Origin: Methylomagnum ishizawai
Lineage (GTDB): Bacteria > Pseudomonadota > Gammaproteobacteria > Methylococcales > Methylococcaceae
Assembly (NCBI RefSeq): GCF_019670005.1
Contig: NZ_AP019783.1
Coordinates: 3,870,150 to 3,934,149 of the forward strand
Reading direction: 5' to 3'
DNA: 64,000 nucleotides
The translations under genes and the position numbers were made by a program. The stretch's first letter is position 1. Each line of letters starts with the position of its first letter. Below, piece by piece: positions 54,345 to 63,747 of the stretch. The notes under the pieces were generated by a model, which did no database searches, was not told the origin of the DNA, and saw nothing but the letters and a program-made list of their open reading frames with translations.

Positions 54345-54833
54345 TCAGGAATGCTTGTCCGGGTCGCCGATGTACTTCTTATACGCCTCGATCCAATTAG
54401 TCCTGATCTCCTCCTGCGCGGCCTTCAGCCCCACCTCGCCCTTGCAAACCTTGTCGTGCAGGGTTTGCTCGAGGAAATCCTTGCGCCGGGCCGACCATTT
54501 GGTCACCAGGACCTGAGGCCAGATGTTCTTGGGGTCGGTGGGATTGCCGCCCAGGGACAGGGGGATCAGGTGGTCCATCTGGTAGTGCTTGGCGTTCTCG
54601 TCGGTGTAGCCATATTGCTTGATCTCCTCCCTGGCGATGCTGTCGAGGAACGAGGCCGGCGGCATATGGCCCTCGGTCCAGGTGAAATGGGTCACCTTGC
54701 AGATCGATTCCTTGAGGTTGGCCTCGGTGACCTCCGGGTCGGTGGAACCGGGGGTGATATTAAGGTCGGGCAAATCCCCGGCCCTGGCGGTCGAGGCGAA
54801 CAAGGCCAATGCGAGTATCGGTGCTATTTTCAT
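54345..54833 (-). CDS. Secreted HNH-type nuclease-like protein
   Basis: 162 residues. Signal peptide (MKIAPILALALFASTARA) then GDLPDLNITPGSTDPEVTEA. The core MDHLIPLSLGGNPTDPKNIW is a beta-beta-alpha metal (HNH-like) motif with Asp-His, Leu-Gly-Gly and Asn; a further His lies in LHDKVCKG. Two Cys (ESICKVTHF, DKVCKG) may form a disulphide. This type is common as small exported HNH-fold proteins; nuclease activity is likely by family but untested. It acts in the periplasm or outside the cell. Transcribed alone; an intrinsic terminator lies ~130 bases upstream and ends amtB. Confidence 0.8.
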   Translation of the reverse strand: MKIAPILALALFASTARAGDLPDLNITPGSTDPEVTEANLKESICKVTHFTWTEGHMPPASFLDSIAREEIKQYGYTDENAKHYQMDHLIPLSLGGNPTDPKNIWPQVLVTKWSARRKDFLEQTLHDKVCKGEVGLKAAQEEIRTNWIEAYKKYIGDPDKHS

Positions 54834-54960
54834 CGGTGTCTCCCGTGGCTAAGGGGCGCGGATGCCCACATCTATCGACGGGTATTGTCGCATCCACCGG
54901 GAAAATTGTAAGCAGCCCGCCCCAGCGGCGGCGCGGACCGGAAAACTTTCCGCGCCCATG

Positions 54961-54986
54961 AAAAAGGCACCCGAGGGTGCCTTTTT
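54961..54986. terminator. Bidirectional intrinsic terminator
   Basis: AAAAAGGCACC (54961-54971) pairs perfectly with GGTGCCTTTTT (54976-54986), loop CGAG. On the minus strand it follows the amtB stop by 25 bases and ends in a T run, so it terminates glnK-amtB; it works in both directions in principle. Confidence 0.85.
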
Positions 54987-55011
54987 CCAGGAAGGGTTGG
55001 AACGGCCCGGA

Positions 55012-56415
55012 TCACAAGTGATAGGCTGTTTCGCCATGCTCGACAATATCGAGGCCCTGGCGCTCCACTTCCTCGGTGACACGCAGGCCGATGGTCAGGT
55101 CCACGATCTTGTAGGACACGAAGGACACGATGCCCGACCACACGATGGCGGTGCCGACGCCCCAGGCCTGGCTGGTCACCTGGGCCACCATGTCGAACTG
55201 GCCGACGGCGTTGGCGACATAATCGTAGACGCCGGTGCCGCCCAGGTCGGGCGAGGCGAACACGCCGGTGCCCAGGGCACCCAGGATGCCGCCCACGCCA
55301 TGGACGCCGAATACGTCCAGCGAATCGTCGTAGCCCAGCATGTGCTTCATCTTGGTCACCGACCAGAAGCACACCGCGCCCGCCAGAAGGCCCAGCACGA
55401 TGGCCCCCATCGGACCCACGAAACCGCAGGCCGGGGTGATCGCCACCAGCCCCGCGACCGCGCCGGAAGCGCCGCCCAGCATGCTGGGCTGGCCGCGCAC
55501 GCCCCATTCGGCGAAGGTCCAAGCCAGGGTGGCGGCGGCGGTGGCGAGCAAGGTGTTGACGAACACCAAGGCGGCGACGCCGTTGGCCTCCAGGTTGGAG
55601 CCGACGTTGAAGCCGAACCAGCCCACCCACAGCAGCGAAGCGCCGATCATGGTCATGGTCACGCTATGCGGGGCGATGAATTCCTTGCCATAGCCGATGC
55701 GCTTGCCGATCATCAAACAGCCGACCAGGCCGGCGATACCGGCGTTGATGTGCACCACGGTGCCGCCCGCGAAGTCCAAAGCGCCCTTCTGGAACAGGAA
55801 GCCCGCCGTCGCCGCCGCCGCGTCGCCCGCCGCCTTGTCGGTGTAGGCGTCCGGGCCGGCCCAGTACCACACCATGTGGGCGATGGGCAGGTAGGAGAAG
55901 GTGAACCACAGCACCATGAACATCAAGACGGCGGAGAATTTGACCCGCTCGGCGAAGGCACCGACGATGAGGGCCGGGGTGATGGCGGCGAAGGTCAATT
56001 GGAAGGCGACATAGATCAATTCGGGGACGTACACGCCCTTGCTGAAGGTCGCCGCGGCGGACTCGGGCGTCACGCCCTTCAGGAACAGCTTGCCGAAGCC
56101 GCCGAAGAAGGCATTGCCCTCGGTGAAGGCGACGCTATAGCCGTAGATGGCCCACAACACACCGATCAGGGAGAAAATCACGAACACCTGCATCAGGACC
56201 GATAGCATGTTCTTGGCCCGCACCATGCCGCCGTAGAACAAGGCCAGCCCCGGCACGATCATCAGGATGACCAGGACGGTGGCGACGATCATCCACGCGG
56301 TATCGCCCTTGTTCGGGGCCGGGGGCGCGGCGACGGCGGCGACTTCCTCCGCGGAAACCATGCCCACATAACCTAGGAGCGCGAGCAAGGCCAAGCGACT
56401 GAATATTTTTATCAT
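55012..56415 (-). CDS. amtB: Ammonium transporter AmtB
   Basis: 467 residues from the ATG at 56413-56415. A cleavable signal segment (ALLGYVGMVSAEE) precedes 11 expected membrane helices. Family motifs: WMIVATVLVILMIVPGLALFY with GGMVRAKN, DFAGGTVVHINAGIAGLV with the twin-His region, GASLLWVGWFGFNVGS, and DDSLDVFGVHGVGGILGALG containing the second His. It conducts ammonia/ammonium across the inner membrane. glnK lies 34 bases upstream on the same strand; GlnK protein blocks AmtB under nitrogen sufficiency. Confidence 0.96.
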   Translation of the reverse strand: MIKIFSRLALLALLGYVGMVSAEEVAAVAAPPAPNKGDTAWMIVATVLVILMIVPGLALFYGGMVRAKNMLSVLMQVFVIFSLIGVLWAIYGYSVAFTEGNAFFGGFGKLFLKGVTPESAAATFSKGVYVPELIYVAFQLTFAAITPALIVGAFAERVKFSAVLMFMVLWFTFSYLPIAHMVWYWAGPDAYTDKAAGDAAAATAGFLFQKGALDFAGGTVVHINAGIAGLVGCLMIGKRIGYGKEFIAPHSVTMTMIGASLLWVGWFGFNVGSNLEANGVAALVFVNTLLATAAATLAWTFAEWGVRGQPSMLGGASGAVAGLVAITPACGFVGPMGAIVLGLLAGAVCFWSVTKMKHMLGYDDSLDVFGVHGVGGILGALGTGVFASPDLGGTGVYDYVANAVGQFDMVAQVTSQAWGVGTAIVWSGIVSFVSYKIVDLTIGLRVTEEVERQGLDIVEHGETAYHL

Positions 56416-56449
56416 TGGAATCCCCTTGTTTGAATTTCCGCGTGCGTTG

Positions 56450-57055
<606 letters not shown>

Positions 57056-57103
57056 CTAGCCCACGTCCGTCCGGGACAGCAAGCACCGGCGAAGCGGCGA
57101 TGG

Positions 57104-57226
57104 TTAATACACGAAACCCGACATCACCCCAACACCCTTATGTTTCCACGCAAACCATTTCGTAAATCCGGCGGCGAATATCGCAACCAATAACATCCAC
57201 GGCGTAGCCTGTCGCCGTTCCCCCAT
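57104..57226 (-). CDS. Possible 40-residue membrane peptide
   Basis: ATG at 57224-57226 with GAAGGGACC upstream. The product starts MGERRQATPWMLLVAIFAAG, continues FTKWFAWKHKGVGV and ends SGFVY: one hydrophobic helix with basic residues on both sides. It is divergent from the c-di-GMP gene at 57301 and lies between it and the glnK control region. No homologue is recalled; the call rests on the ribosome site and helix only. Confidence 0.4.
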   Translation of the reverse strand: MGERRQATPWMLLVAIFAAGFTKWFAWKHKGVGVMSGFVY

Positions 57227-57300
57227 ACGGTCCCTTCGCCCACCCCGAAGGCCGACTTTGGTCGGGGCGTTATCCAGCCTTATTTTCCAAACCGCCCGAT

Positions 57301-59421
57301 ATGATTGAATCGCTGTTATCGTTGTTTGCGAGCCCACCCTTTCCCGCGCGGTTGGATATGCCCATTCTGCCCCAACTGTTTTGGCCGAACCTGGTCGCGG
57401 ACGGCCTGCTGGCGCTGGCGTTCTATGCCATCCCCTTCGCGCTCTGGGCCTTCCTCCGCCATCGCAACGACCTCCCCCGCCGCGGACCGCCGCTCCTGCT
57501 CGGCGGTTTCGCCCTGCTCTGCGGCAGCTACCACCTGCTGCACCTATGGACCCCCAGCCTGGTCGATGGCATACCGGCCCTGGCCGTGAAGGTGGCGGCC
57601 GCCCTGGCCGCCCTGGCCGCCGCCCTCCGGCTCCGGCCCGTCCTGGCCGGACTCATGGACCTGCCCGATTCCAAGCAACTGCTGGCCGCCAACCAAGCCC
57701 TGGAAACCGCCTTGCAAGCGCACCAGGAAACCGCCGGCGAGATGCGCAAGCTGTCCCTGGCGGTCGAGCATAGCCCGAGCATGGTGCTGATCACCGACCG
57801 GGACGGCCTGATCGAATACTGCAACCCGGCCTTCAGCAAGCTCTCGGGCTTCGGCCGCCAGGAAATGATGGGGCGCCGGGCTTCGATCTGGTACCCCGAC
57901 CGGGTCGATCCGGCGGCGCGGCGGGCCTTGTGGGACAAACTCAAGCGCGGCGAGACCTGGGAGGGCGAGGTCCGCGAGCAAAACAAAAACGGCGTTCCCT
58001 ATTGGTGCCTGGAATACGTGGCCCCGATCCGGGACGAGCAGGGCAGGCTCATCCACTATGTCGTGATGTCCCACGATATCAGCGAGCTGAAGCAATCCGA
58101 GGAAACCATCCGCCGCCTCGCCTATTTCGACCCCGTGACCGAATTGCCGAACCGCGCCCTGTTCATGGAGCGGCTGCGGGAAATGCTGGGGGAAAGCCGG
58201 GGCTTCGCGGTGTTCCACCTGGACCTGGACCGCTTCAAGAACATCAACGACGACCAGGGCCACGCCTTCGGCGACCGGGTGTTGGCCGCCGTGGCCGGAC
58301 GCCTGCGCCAATCGCTGCGGGAACAGGATATCCTGGCCCGGCTGGGCGACGACGAATTCGCCCTCATCCTGCCGGAGCTGTCCCATCCGGCCCTGGCCGG
58401 GGCCGCCGCCACCGCCATCGGCGCGGTCATGAAGGAAGCCCTGGTGGTCGACGGCCACGCCTTGTTCGTGACCGCCAGCATCGGCATCAGCCTCTATCCC
58501 GCCGACCACGCCGACCCCGAGCAATTGCTGAAGATGGCCGACGCCGCCCTGTACCGGGCCAAGGAGCTCGGGCGCAACCAATACCAGTTCTACAAGGAAC
58601 TGCCGCGCCGCAAGGATGGGGAAAAGAACCTGGCGCTGGAGACGGGCCTGCGCTACGCCCTGGAACGCGGCGAACTGGAGGTCTATTACCAACCCAAGGT
58701 GGAAGTGGACAGTGGCCGTTGCTACGCGGCGGAAGCCCTGCTGCGCTGGCGCAGGCCCGGCCACGGCCTGGTCTCGCCGGGACAGTTCATCCCCCTGGCG
58801 GAGGAATCCGGGCTGATCGTGGAAATGGGCGAATGGCTGCTGCGGGCGGTATGCCTACAGATCGCGCAATGGCGCGACGCCGGGCTGGACATGGCGGTGG
58901 CGGTAAACCTCTCGCCCCATCAATTCCGCCAGAAGAACCTCCTGGAACGCATCGACGCCATTTTGGAAGAAACCGGGACCGACCGTTCCCGGCTGGAATT
59001 CGAGATCACCGAATCGACCATGATGCACGACCCGCAACAAGCAGTGGACACCGTGCGCCGCCTGAAAAGCCGGGGCTTGGCGCTGTCCATCGACGATTTC
59101 GGCACCGGCTATTCCTCGCTCAGCTACCTGAAATTGTTCCCGGTGGACTATCTCAAGATCGACCGCTCCTTCGTGCAGGATATCGACGCCCAGCAGGCCG
59201 ATCCCCGCATCGTGCGGGCCATCATCGCCCTGGCCCACAGCCTGGATATCCGGGTGGTGGCCGAGGGCGTGGAAACCACCGGCCAGTTCGAATTCCTCAA
59301 GCACCACCAGTGCGACCTGATCCAGGGCTATTTTTTCGGCCCGCCGATGCCCGCCGACGAACTCATGGAACGGGCGCGGCCGGGACGGCCCAGCCTGCTC
59401 GCCCAGCGCGACCGCCCCTAG
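57301..59421 (+). CDS. Ethylene-binding-like membrane domain fused to PAS-GGDEF-EAL
   Basis: 706 residues. The first ~120 residues contain three membrane helices that align by eye with the ethylene-binding domain of plant ETR1: Asp34, Pro45, Cys74 and His78 keep the spacing of ETR1 Asp25, Pro36, Cys65 and His69 (ALLCGSYHLLHLWT here). ETR1 Tyr32 corresponds to Phe41, with Tyr42 next to it. Cys and His bind Cu(I) in plants. A linker coil, PAS ~145-270, GGDEF ~275-440 and EAL ~450-695 follow. The cyclase motif is RLGDDEF, with one Gly replaced, so cyclase activity may be lost. The EAL side looks complete (AEALLRW, FEITESTMM, DDFGTGYSSL, LKIDRSFVQDI, AEGVETT). It should be mainly a c-di-GMP phosphodiesterase. 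Confidence 0.9.
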   Translation: MIESLLSLFASPPFPARLDMPILPQLFWPNLVADGLLALAFYAIPFALWAFLRHRNDLPRRGPPLLLGGFALLCGSYHLLHLWTPSLVDGIPALAVKVAAALAALAAALRLRPVLAGLMDLPDSKQLLAANQALETALQAHQETAGEMRKLSLAVEHSPSMVLITDRDGLIEYCNPAFSKLSGFGRQEMMGRRASIWYPDRVDPAARRALWDKLKRGETWEGEVREQNKNGVPYWCLEYVAPIRDEQGRLIHYVVMSHDISELKQSEETIRRLAYFDPVTELPNRALFMERLREMLGESRGFAVFHLDLDRFKNINDDQGHAFGDRVLAAVAGRLRQSLREQDILARLGDDEFALILPELSHPALAGAAATAIGAVMKEALVVDGHALFVTASIGISLYPADHADPEQLLKMADAALYRAKELGRNQYQFYKELPRRKDGEKNLALETGLRYALERGELEVYYQPKVEVDSGRCYAAEALLRWRRPGHGLVSPGQFIPLAEESGLIVEMGEWLLRAVCLQIAQWRDAGLDMAVAVNLSPHQFRQKNLLERIDAILEETGTDRSRLEFEITESTMMHDPQQAVDTVRRLKSRGLALSIDDFGTGYSSLSYLKLFPVDYLKIDRSFVQDIDAQQADPRIVRAIIALAHSLDIRVVAEGVETTGQFEFLKHHQCDLIQGYFFGPPMPADELMERARPGRPSLLAQRDRP

Positions 59422-59429
59422 CGGGCGTG

Positions 59430-59457
59430 GGCGGTTCCCGGCCCGCCCCGAACCGCC
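59430..59457. terminator. Hairpin between convergent genes
   Basis: GGCGGTTC (59430-59437) pairs with GAACCGCC (59450-59457), 12-base GC loop, nine bases after the c-di-GMP gene stop and before the stop of the XRE gene. No T run. Confidence 0.35.
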
Positions 59458-59477
59458 GGGGCAAGCGGCCCAAGGGT

Positions 59478-60011
59478 TCAGGTCGCCAACTTCACCAAAC
59501 GCAGCACCGCCGACTTGTCGATCCGGCCATCGCCGCGGCGGTAGAGTTCGTAAACCGCCATCGCCAACTCCGCCTTCTTGGCCGGGGACATCTTGCGGCC
59601 CGATTTCAGCAGGGCTTCCTCGATGGTCTCGAGGCTGAGCTGCAATATCTCGGGCGCCAGGGCCAAGGCCTCGCCCAGGGCGGCCGCCCCCGCCGGGGAC
59701 TCCCTCAGCATCGTCCCCTCGCCACTGACCAACCACAACACATTGACCCCGGCCGCCTCGGCGATGGCGATCAACACCCGCCGGGTCGGGTCGCCGCCGG
59801 TAAAGTAGCGGCGTATCCCGGATTGCGACAGCCCGGACTTGCGGGCCAGCGCATTGACACTACCCACCAAGTCGGCGCAAGCCCTCATCCGCTCGATGAA
59901 TTCGGCATCCACCGCCAGTTCCGGCCCTGGGGCGTCGGTGGGCTCCTGTTCCGCGCCATAGTGTTTAGGCGCTTCCCTGATGCTATTTTGTTGGGATTCG
60001 AGTTCAGCCAT
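59478..60011 (-). CDS. XRE-family helix-turn-helix regulator, phage-repressor-like
   Basis: 177 residues from the ATG at 60009-60011. The N-terminal ~40 residues are polar; the HTH is at ~50-95 (VNALARKSGLSQSGIRRYFT, then GDPTRRVLIAIAEAAGVNVL WLVSGEG split here by a space), the layout of small phage-type repressors. The C-terminal ~70 residues are helical (LSLETIEEALLKSGRKMSPA, KKAELAMAVYELYRR) and probably mediate dimerisation; there is no LexA-type peptidase motif. No phage genes are adjacent. It may control itself from the 508-base upstream gap. Confidence 0.85.
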   Translation of the reverse strand: MAELESQQNSIREAPKHYGAEQEPTDAPGPELAVDAEFIERMRACADLVGSVNALARKSGLSQSGIRRYFTGGDPTRRVLIAIAEAAGVNVLWLVSGEGTMLRESPAGAAALGEALALAPEILQLSLETIEEALLKSGRKMSPAKKAELAMAVYELYRRGDGRIDKSAVLRLVKLAT

Positions 60012-60519
60012 ATGACTTAATAACGTTGTTTGCAAGAAAATCCGGGGCATTTGATTCGATATAGAGTTGCCATGGCCACGCTAAAGCGATATATTTACGG
60101 GGTGTACACATCAACACGCGCAACGAATCGGCCAGCGACAGCTGTAAATCAAAAGCGATTACTCCGGTATCCAATTCCCCCGCGCCAGGCGCGTCCCCCT
60201 ATCGACCCATAGGGAAAGCCGGCGATCCGAACGCAGGAAACCGTAAGGCTATCACGGACTCGCCCCTGCGGGATGGCTATTTCGAGTGACCGGATCACTT
60301 CGGTTAAACAAGCCGCCCAGGCATGACCGCCCCCATCGCGCCCCCGCCGGGGGTGGATGCCCGGCATAAGATCGGGAGCCGTTCCATCCTCCCAGTTGAA
60401 CGCGCAAACTAACCTTCCCAAGCCCGCATCCCGCTCCGGTTGATCCGGCGACCCCAGGCTGGTTATCCTGCCCCGGCGGCGCGACCGCGCCGCGTCCCCT
60501 TCGCCCAGGATATTCCCCG
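60012..60519. other. Intergenic region between regulator and VanZ-fusion gene
   Basis: 508 bases with only short, unconvincing open frames. The part next to the regulator (60012-60170) is AT-richer and contains GATATATTTACGGGGTGTACAC (written as a site near 60088-60109), a place where an XRE operator could lie. No terminator or repeat was recognised. Confidence 0.35.
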
Positions 60520-63500
60520 ATGCGCCCCGGCCACGCCTTTTCCGCCTACCTCGTCTTCGTCGTCTACGGCAGCCTGGTACCCTTCGAGTACCGCGGCGTC
60601 ACGCTGCAACAAGCCTTCCAGCAATTCGCCGCCATCCCCTGGCTGGACCTGGGCATCGTGTCGCGGGCCGACTGGATCGCCAACCTCGTGTTATACCTTC
60701 CCCTGGCCTTCCTGGGCTGCCATTGGGCGGTGGGCCTGCGTCCGCTGGCGCAATCGCGCCCTCTGGCCCTGCCGTTGGTGCTGGCCTTCTGCGCCGGGGT
60801 GGCGGTGGCGGTGGAATTCATCCAGATTTTCTTCGCCCCGCGCACGGTCTCGCTCAACGATCTCCTGGCCGAAATCCTGGGCAGCCTGGCCGGGGTCGGC
60901 CTGTTCGCCGCGGGGCGGCGGCGCGTCGCCCACCTGCTGGACCAATTCGCGCAGGGCGGGAAGAAATCCGCGCTGGCGCTGGGCACGGCCTACGCGCTGG
61001 CCTATATCGCCCTGGCCTTGTTCCCCTACGACTTCGTGCTGTCGCGCGAGGAACTGGCCTGGAAACTGGCGGCGGGCCAACAAGGCTGGCTGCTGGTGGA
61101 CGGATGCGGGGGGTTGATCTGTCTGGCGCGGCAGGCGGGCGAAATCCTCGCCATCCTGCCCTTGGGGCTGCTCATCGCCCGGGCCTTGCCGGATATCGGC
61201 TACCGCCGCCTGTTCCTGCTCGGCTGCGGGCTGGGGTTGGGACTGGAACTGACCCAATTGCTGCTGGCCTCGGGCTATTCGCAGGGGCTTTCGGTCCCGG
61301 AACGGGGCTTGGGGCTGGTGGCGGGCGCGGCGCTGGACCGGAGCCTCCGCGCCCTGGGGCCGGAATGGATGGCCCGGACGCTGCGCCGGATCATCCCCTT
61401 CGCCGCCCTGCCCTACCTATTGTTATTGGCGAAGATCAGCGGCTGGCTGTCGCCGCCCTGGCTGCCCGCCGCCGCAGCCCTGGACCGGCTTGGCCAGGTG
61501 CGGTTCCTGCCCTTCTATTACCACTACTACTCCACCGAGATGGTGGCCATGAGCAGCCTATTGTCGGTGGCGGGGATGTACGCCCCGGTCGGCGTGGCGG
61601 TCTGGGCGTGGCGGGGCTGGCGCGGCGGGGCCGGTCCTGGGCTGGCCGGGTTGGCCGCCCTGGCGTTGGATTTGCCGATGGAAGCGGGCAAGCTCTGGGT
61701 GCCGCCGCGCCACCCGGACCCGACCAACCTCTTGATCGCCGCCGTCGGCGCAGCCCTGGCCTACGTCCTGCTGGATTGGACCGCGAACAACCTCGCCGGA
61801 AAGCCGGACCGCGACCCTGCCCCGGACACGGCGGCACCCGCCCCGGCCCCTTGGCCCCAACCCCATCCCTTGGGATTGGCCGTGGCCCTGGCGGCGGGCG
61901 CGGCCATCGCCACCGGGTTGGCCTGGTATCCCACCGGAACGCCTTGGCTGGCGCTGGCCTTGTCGGCCTATGGGATATTGCTGTGGCGGCGGCCTTCGCT
62001 GTTGTTCCTGCTATTGCCCGCCCTGCTGCCGGTCCTGGACCTGCGGCCCTATACGGGCGACCTGCTGCTGAACGAATTCGACCTCGCGGTGCTGGTCGCC
62101 CTGGCGATAGGCTATTGGCGGGCCGCGGCCAACCGGCCCACGCCCTGGCCCAACCGCTGGCTGGGGTGGGCCATCGCCCTGTTATGGACCAGTTGGACGC
62201 TGTCCAGCCTGCGCGGACTGTGGCCGCCCGCCGCGCCGCTGGCCGGATTGCCGCCCAGTTCGCATTCGCCGCTCGAAGCCTGGCAGGTGGGCAAGGGGTT
62301 ATTGTGGGCCTTGCTGCTGGTACCCTTGATGCGGCGCATCCCCCCGGCCTACGCGGAAACCATGCGCGACCGGCTGCTGGCCGGGCTGGTCGCGGGACTC
62401 GCGGTGGAAGTCCTGGCCGTGCTGTGGGAGCGCCAGGTTTTCGTGGGACTGGGCGATTTCGACAATGTGTTCCGCGTCACCGGCACCTTCGCCGATATGC
62501 GTACCGGCGGCGCCTATATCGAAGCCTTCCTGGCCCTCTGCTTCCCGGTATTGGCGGCGCGGACGCTCGCCGCCCGGCACCGGGGTTGGAAGCTGGGCGG
62601 CGGCGTCCTGGCGCTGGGGGCGGTCTATGCCATGTTGGTGACTTTTTCCAGGGGCGGCTACGCCGGGCTGGTCTTGGGGTTGGTGCCGGTGGCGTTGGGA
62701 ATGCTGCGGCCCGGCGCGGGGGCTGCGCCCCATCGGCGTTGGGCGCTGGCCGGGCTGGTGCTGGTCGCCACCGCCGCCGTGCCGGTGCTGTCCGGCGGCT
62801 TCGCCCAGCAGCGGTTGGCGCGGTCTTCCCAGGACTTCGCCATCCGCCTCGCCCATTGGCGCAACGCCCTGGACCTGATGGACGGGGGGCCGACCGCCGC
62901 CCTGGCTGGCATGGGCTTCGGCCAATATCCCCTGCTCTACCTCCTGCGCGGGGACGGCCCGCATCCGCCGGGCACCTATAGCCTCCTGCGCGAGGACGGC
63001 AACACCTACCTGCGCCTGGGCGCGGGCGAATCGACCTTCCTGGAACAAGTCGTCGCGCTCCGGCCCAATACCCCCTACACGCTCTCGGCCCGGCTGCGGC
63101 GGGAACGGGGCGGGGCCACGCTGGAAGCGACCCTATGCGCCAAGGCGCTGCTCTATTCCTTCGCGTGCGCGGACGGCGTCCCGCCCATGGCCGCGGCGGG
63201 ACCGGGCTGGCGCGGGGTCGATGTCGAGTGGGATTCCGGCGACCTGGGCCGGGGCTGGCGGACGGTGAAGCTCTCCCTGCACAATCCCGGCGGCGGCGAG
63301 CCCTTGGACCTGGACGATATCAGCCTCAAGGGGCCGGACGGGCGGGAATTATTGGAGAACGGCGGCTTCGGGCGCGGCGCGGCGGGCTGGCTGTTCGCGG
63401 CGGACCAGGATTTGGCCTGGCATATCCACCAGATGGCGGTGGAACTCTATGTGGCCCAGGGCGGATTGGGGCTGGCCGCGCTGGTGGCGCTGCTGGCGGG

Positions 63501-63690
63501 GACGGGCCGGGCGCTCGGGCCGGGCCTTTGGGCGGGACGGCTCCCGGCGGCGGGATTGGCCGGGGGGATCGTGGGTTTCCTGGCGGTGGGATTATTGGGG
63601 AGCACGATGGATGCCCCACGATTGTCGATGTTATTCTACCTCTGCTGTTTCGGTGCCGGATTGTGGGGTTCCGGCCAACGCGGCCCGTAG
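60520..63690 (+). CDS. VanZ-VanZ-O-antigen-ligase-like membrane fusion protein
   Basis: 1056 residues. Residues ~1-140 form a VanZ-like unit (FSAYLVFVVYGSLVPFEYRG, ANLVLYLPLAFLG, VAVEFIQIF, RTVSLNDLLAEILGS). A second VanZ-like unit spans ~155-420 (LFPYDFVLSREEL, EILAILPLGLLIARAL, LELTQLLLASGYSQGLS, PTNLLIAAVGAAL). Residues ~450-1050 resemble O-antigen ligase/polymerase proteins: many helices, TFADMRTGGAYIEAFLAL, VTFSRGGYAGLVLG and a large loop ~820-985 with a carbohydrate-binding-like beta domain (NTPYTLSARLRRER, LDDISLKGPDG). Roughly 20 membrane helices. A role in polymerising or ligating surface polysaccharide is inferred. AGGA lies before the ATG. The start of a secreted protein gene follows. 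Confidence 0.8.
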   Translation: MRPGHAFSAYLVFVVYGSLVPFEYRGVTLQQAFQQFAAIPWLDLGIVSRADWIANLVLYLPLAFLGCHWAVGLRPLAQSRPLALPLVLAFCAGVAVAVEFIQIFFAPRTVSLNDLLAEILGSLAGVGLFAAGRRRVAHLLDQFAQGGKKSALALGTAYALAYIALALFPYDFVLSREELAWKLAAGQQGWLLVDGCGGLICLARQAGEILAILPLGLLIARALPDIGYRRLFLLGCGLGLGLELTQLLLASGYSQGLSVPERGLGLVAGAALDRSLRALGPEWMARTLRRIIPFAALPYLLLLAKISGWLSPPWLPAAAALDRLGQVRFLPFYYHYYSTEMVAMSSLLSVAGMYAPVGVAVWAWRGWRGGAGPGLAGLAALALDLPMEAGKLWVPPRHPDPTNLLIAAVGAALAYVLLDWTANNLAGKPDRDPAPDTAAPAPAPWPQPHPLGLAVALAAGAAIATGLAWYPTGTPWLALALSAYGILLWRRPSLLFLLLPALLPVLDLRPYTGDLLLNEFDLAVLVALAIGYWRAAANRPTPWPNRWLGWAIALLWTSWTLSSLRGLWPPAAPLAGLPPSSHSPLEAWQVGKGLLWALLLVPLMRRIPPAYAETMRDRLLAGLVAGLAVEVLAVLWERQVFVGLGDFDNVFRVTGTFADMRTGGAYIEAFLALCFPVLAARTLAARHRGWKLGGGVLALGAVYAMLVTFSRGGYAGLVLGLVPVALGMLRPGAGAAPHRRWALAGLVLVATAAVPVLSGGFAQQRLARSSQDFAIRLAHWRNALDLMDGGPTAALAGMGFGQYPLLYLLRGDGPHPPGTYSLLREDGNTYLRLGAGESTFLEQVVALRPNTPYTLSARLRRERGGATLEATLCAKALLYSFACADGVPPMAAAGPGWRGVDVEWDSGDLGRGWRTVKLSLHNPGGGEPLDLDDISLKGPDGRELLENGGFGRGAAGWLFAADQDLAWHIHQMAVELYVAQGGLGLAALVALLAGTGRALGPGLWAGRLPAAGLAGGIVGFLAVGLLGSTMDAPRLSMLFYLCCFGAGLWGSGQRGP

Positions 63691-63747
63691 CGCCGTCCAT
63701 TCTCCCAACCCCGAAATACTTGCTTTCGAAAACGAGGAATCAGGCTT

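Noticed and set aside
60030-60212. Short plus-strand frame divergent from the XRE regulator, considered as a cro-like gene
   Set aside because: No ribosome site and no helix-turn-helix pattern in MATLKRYIYG onward.
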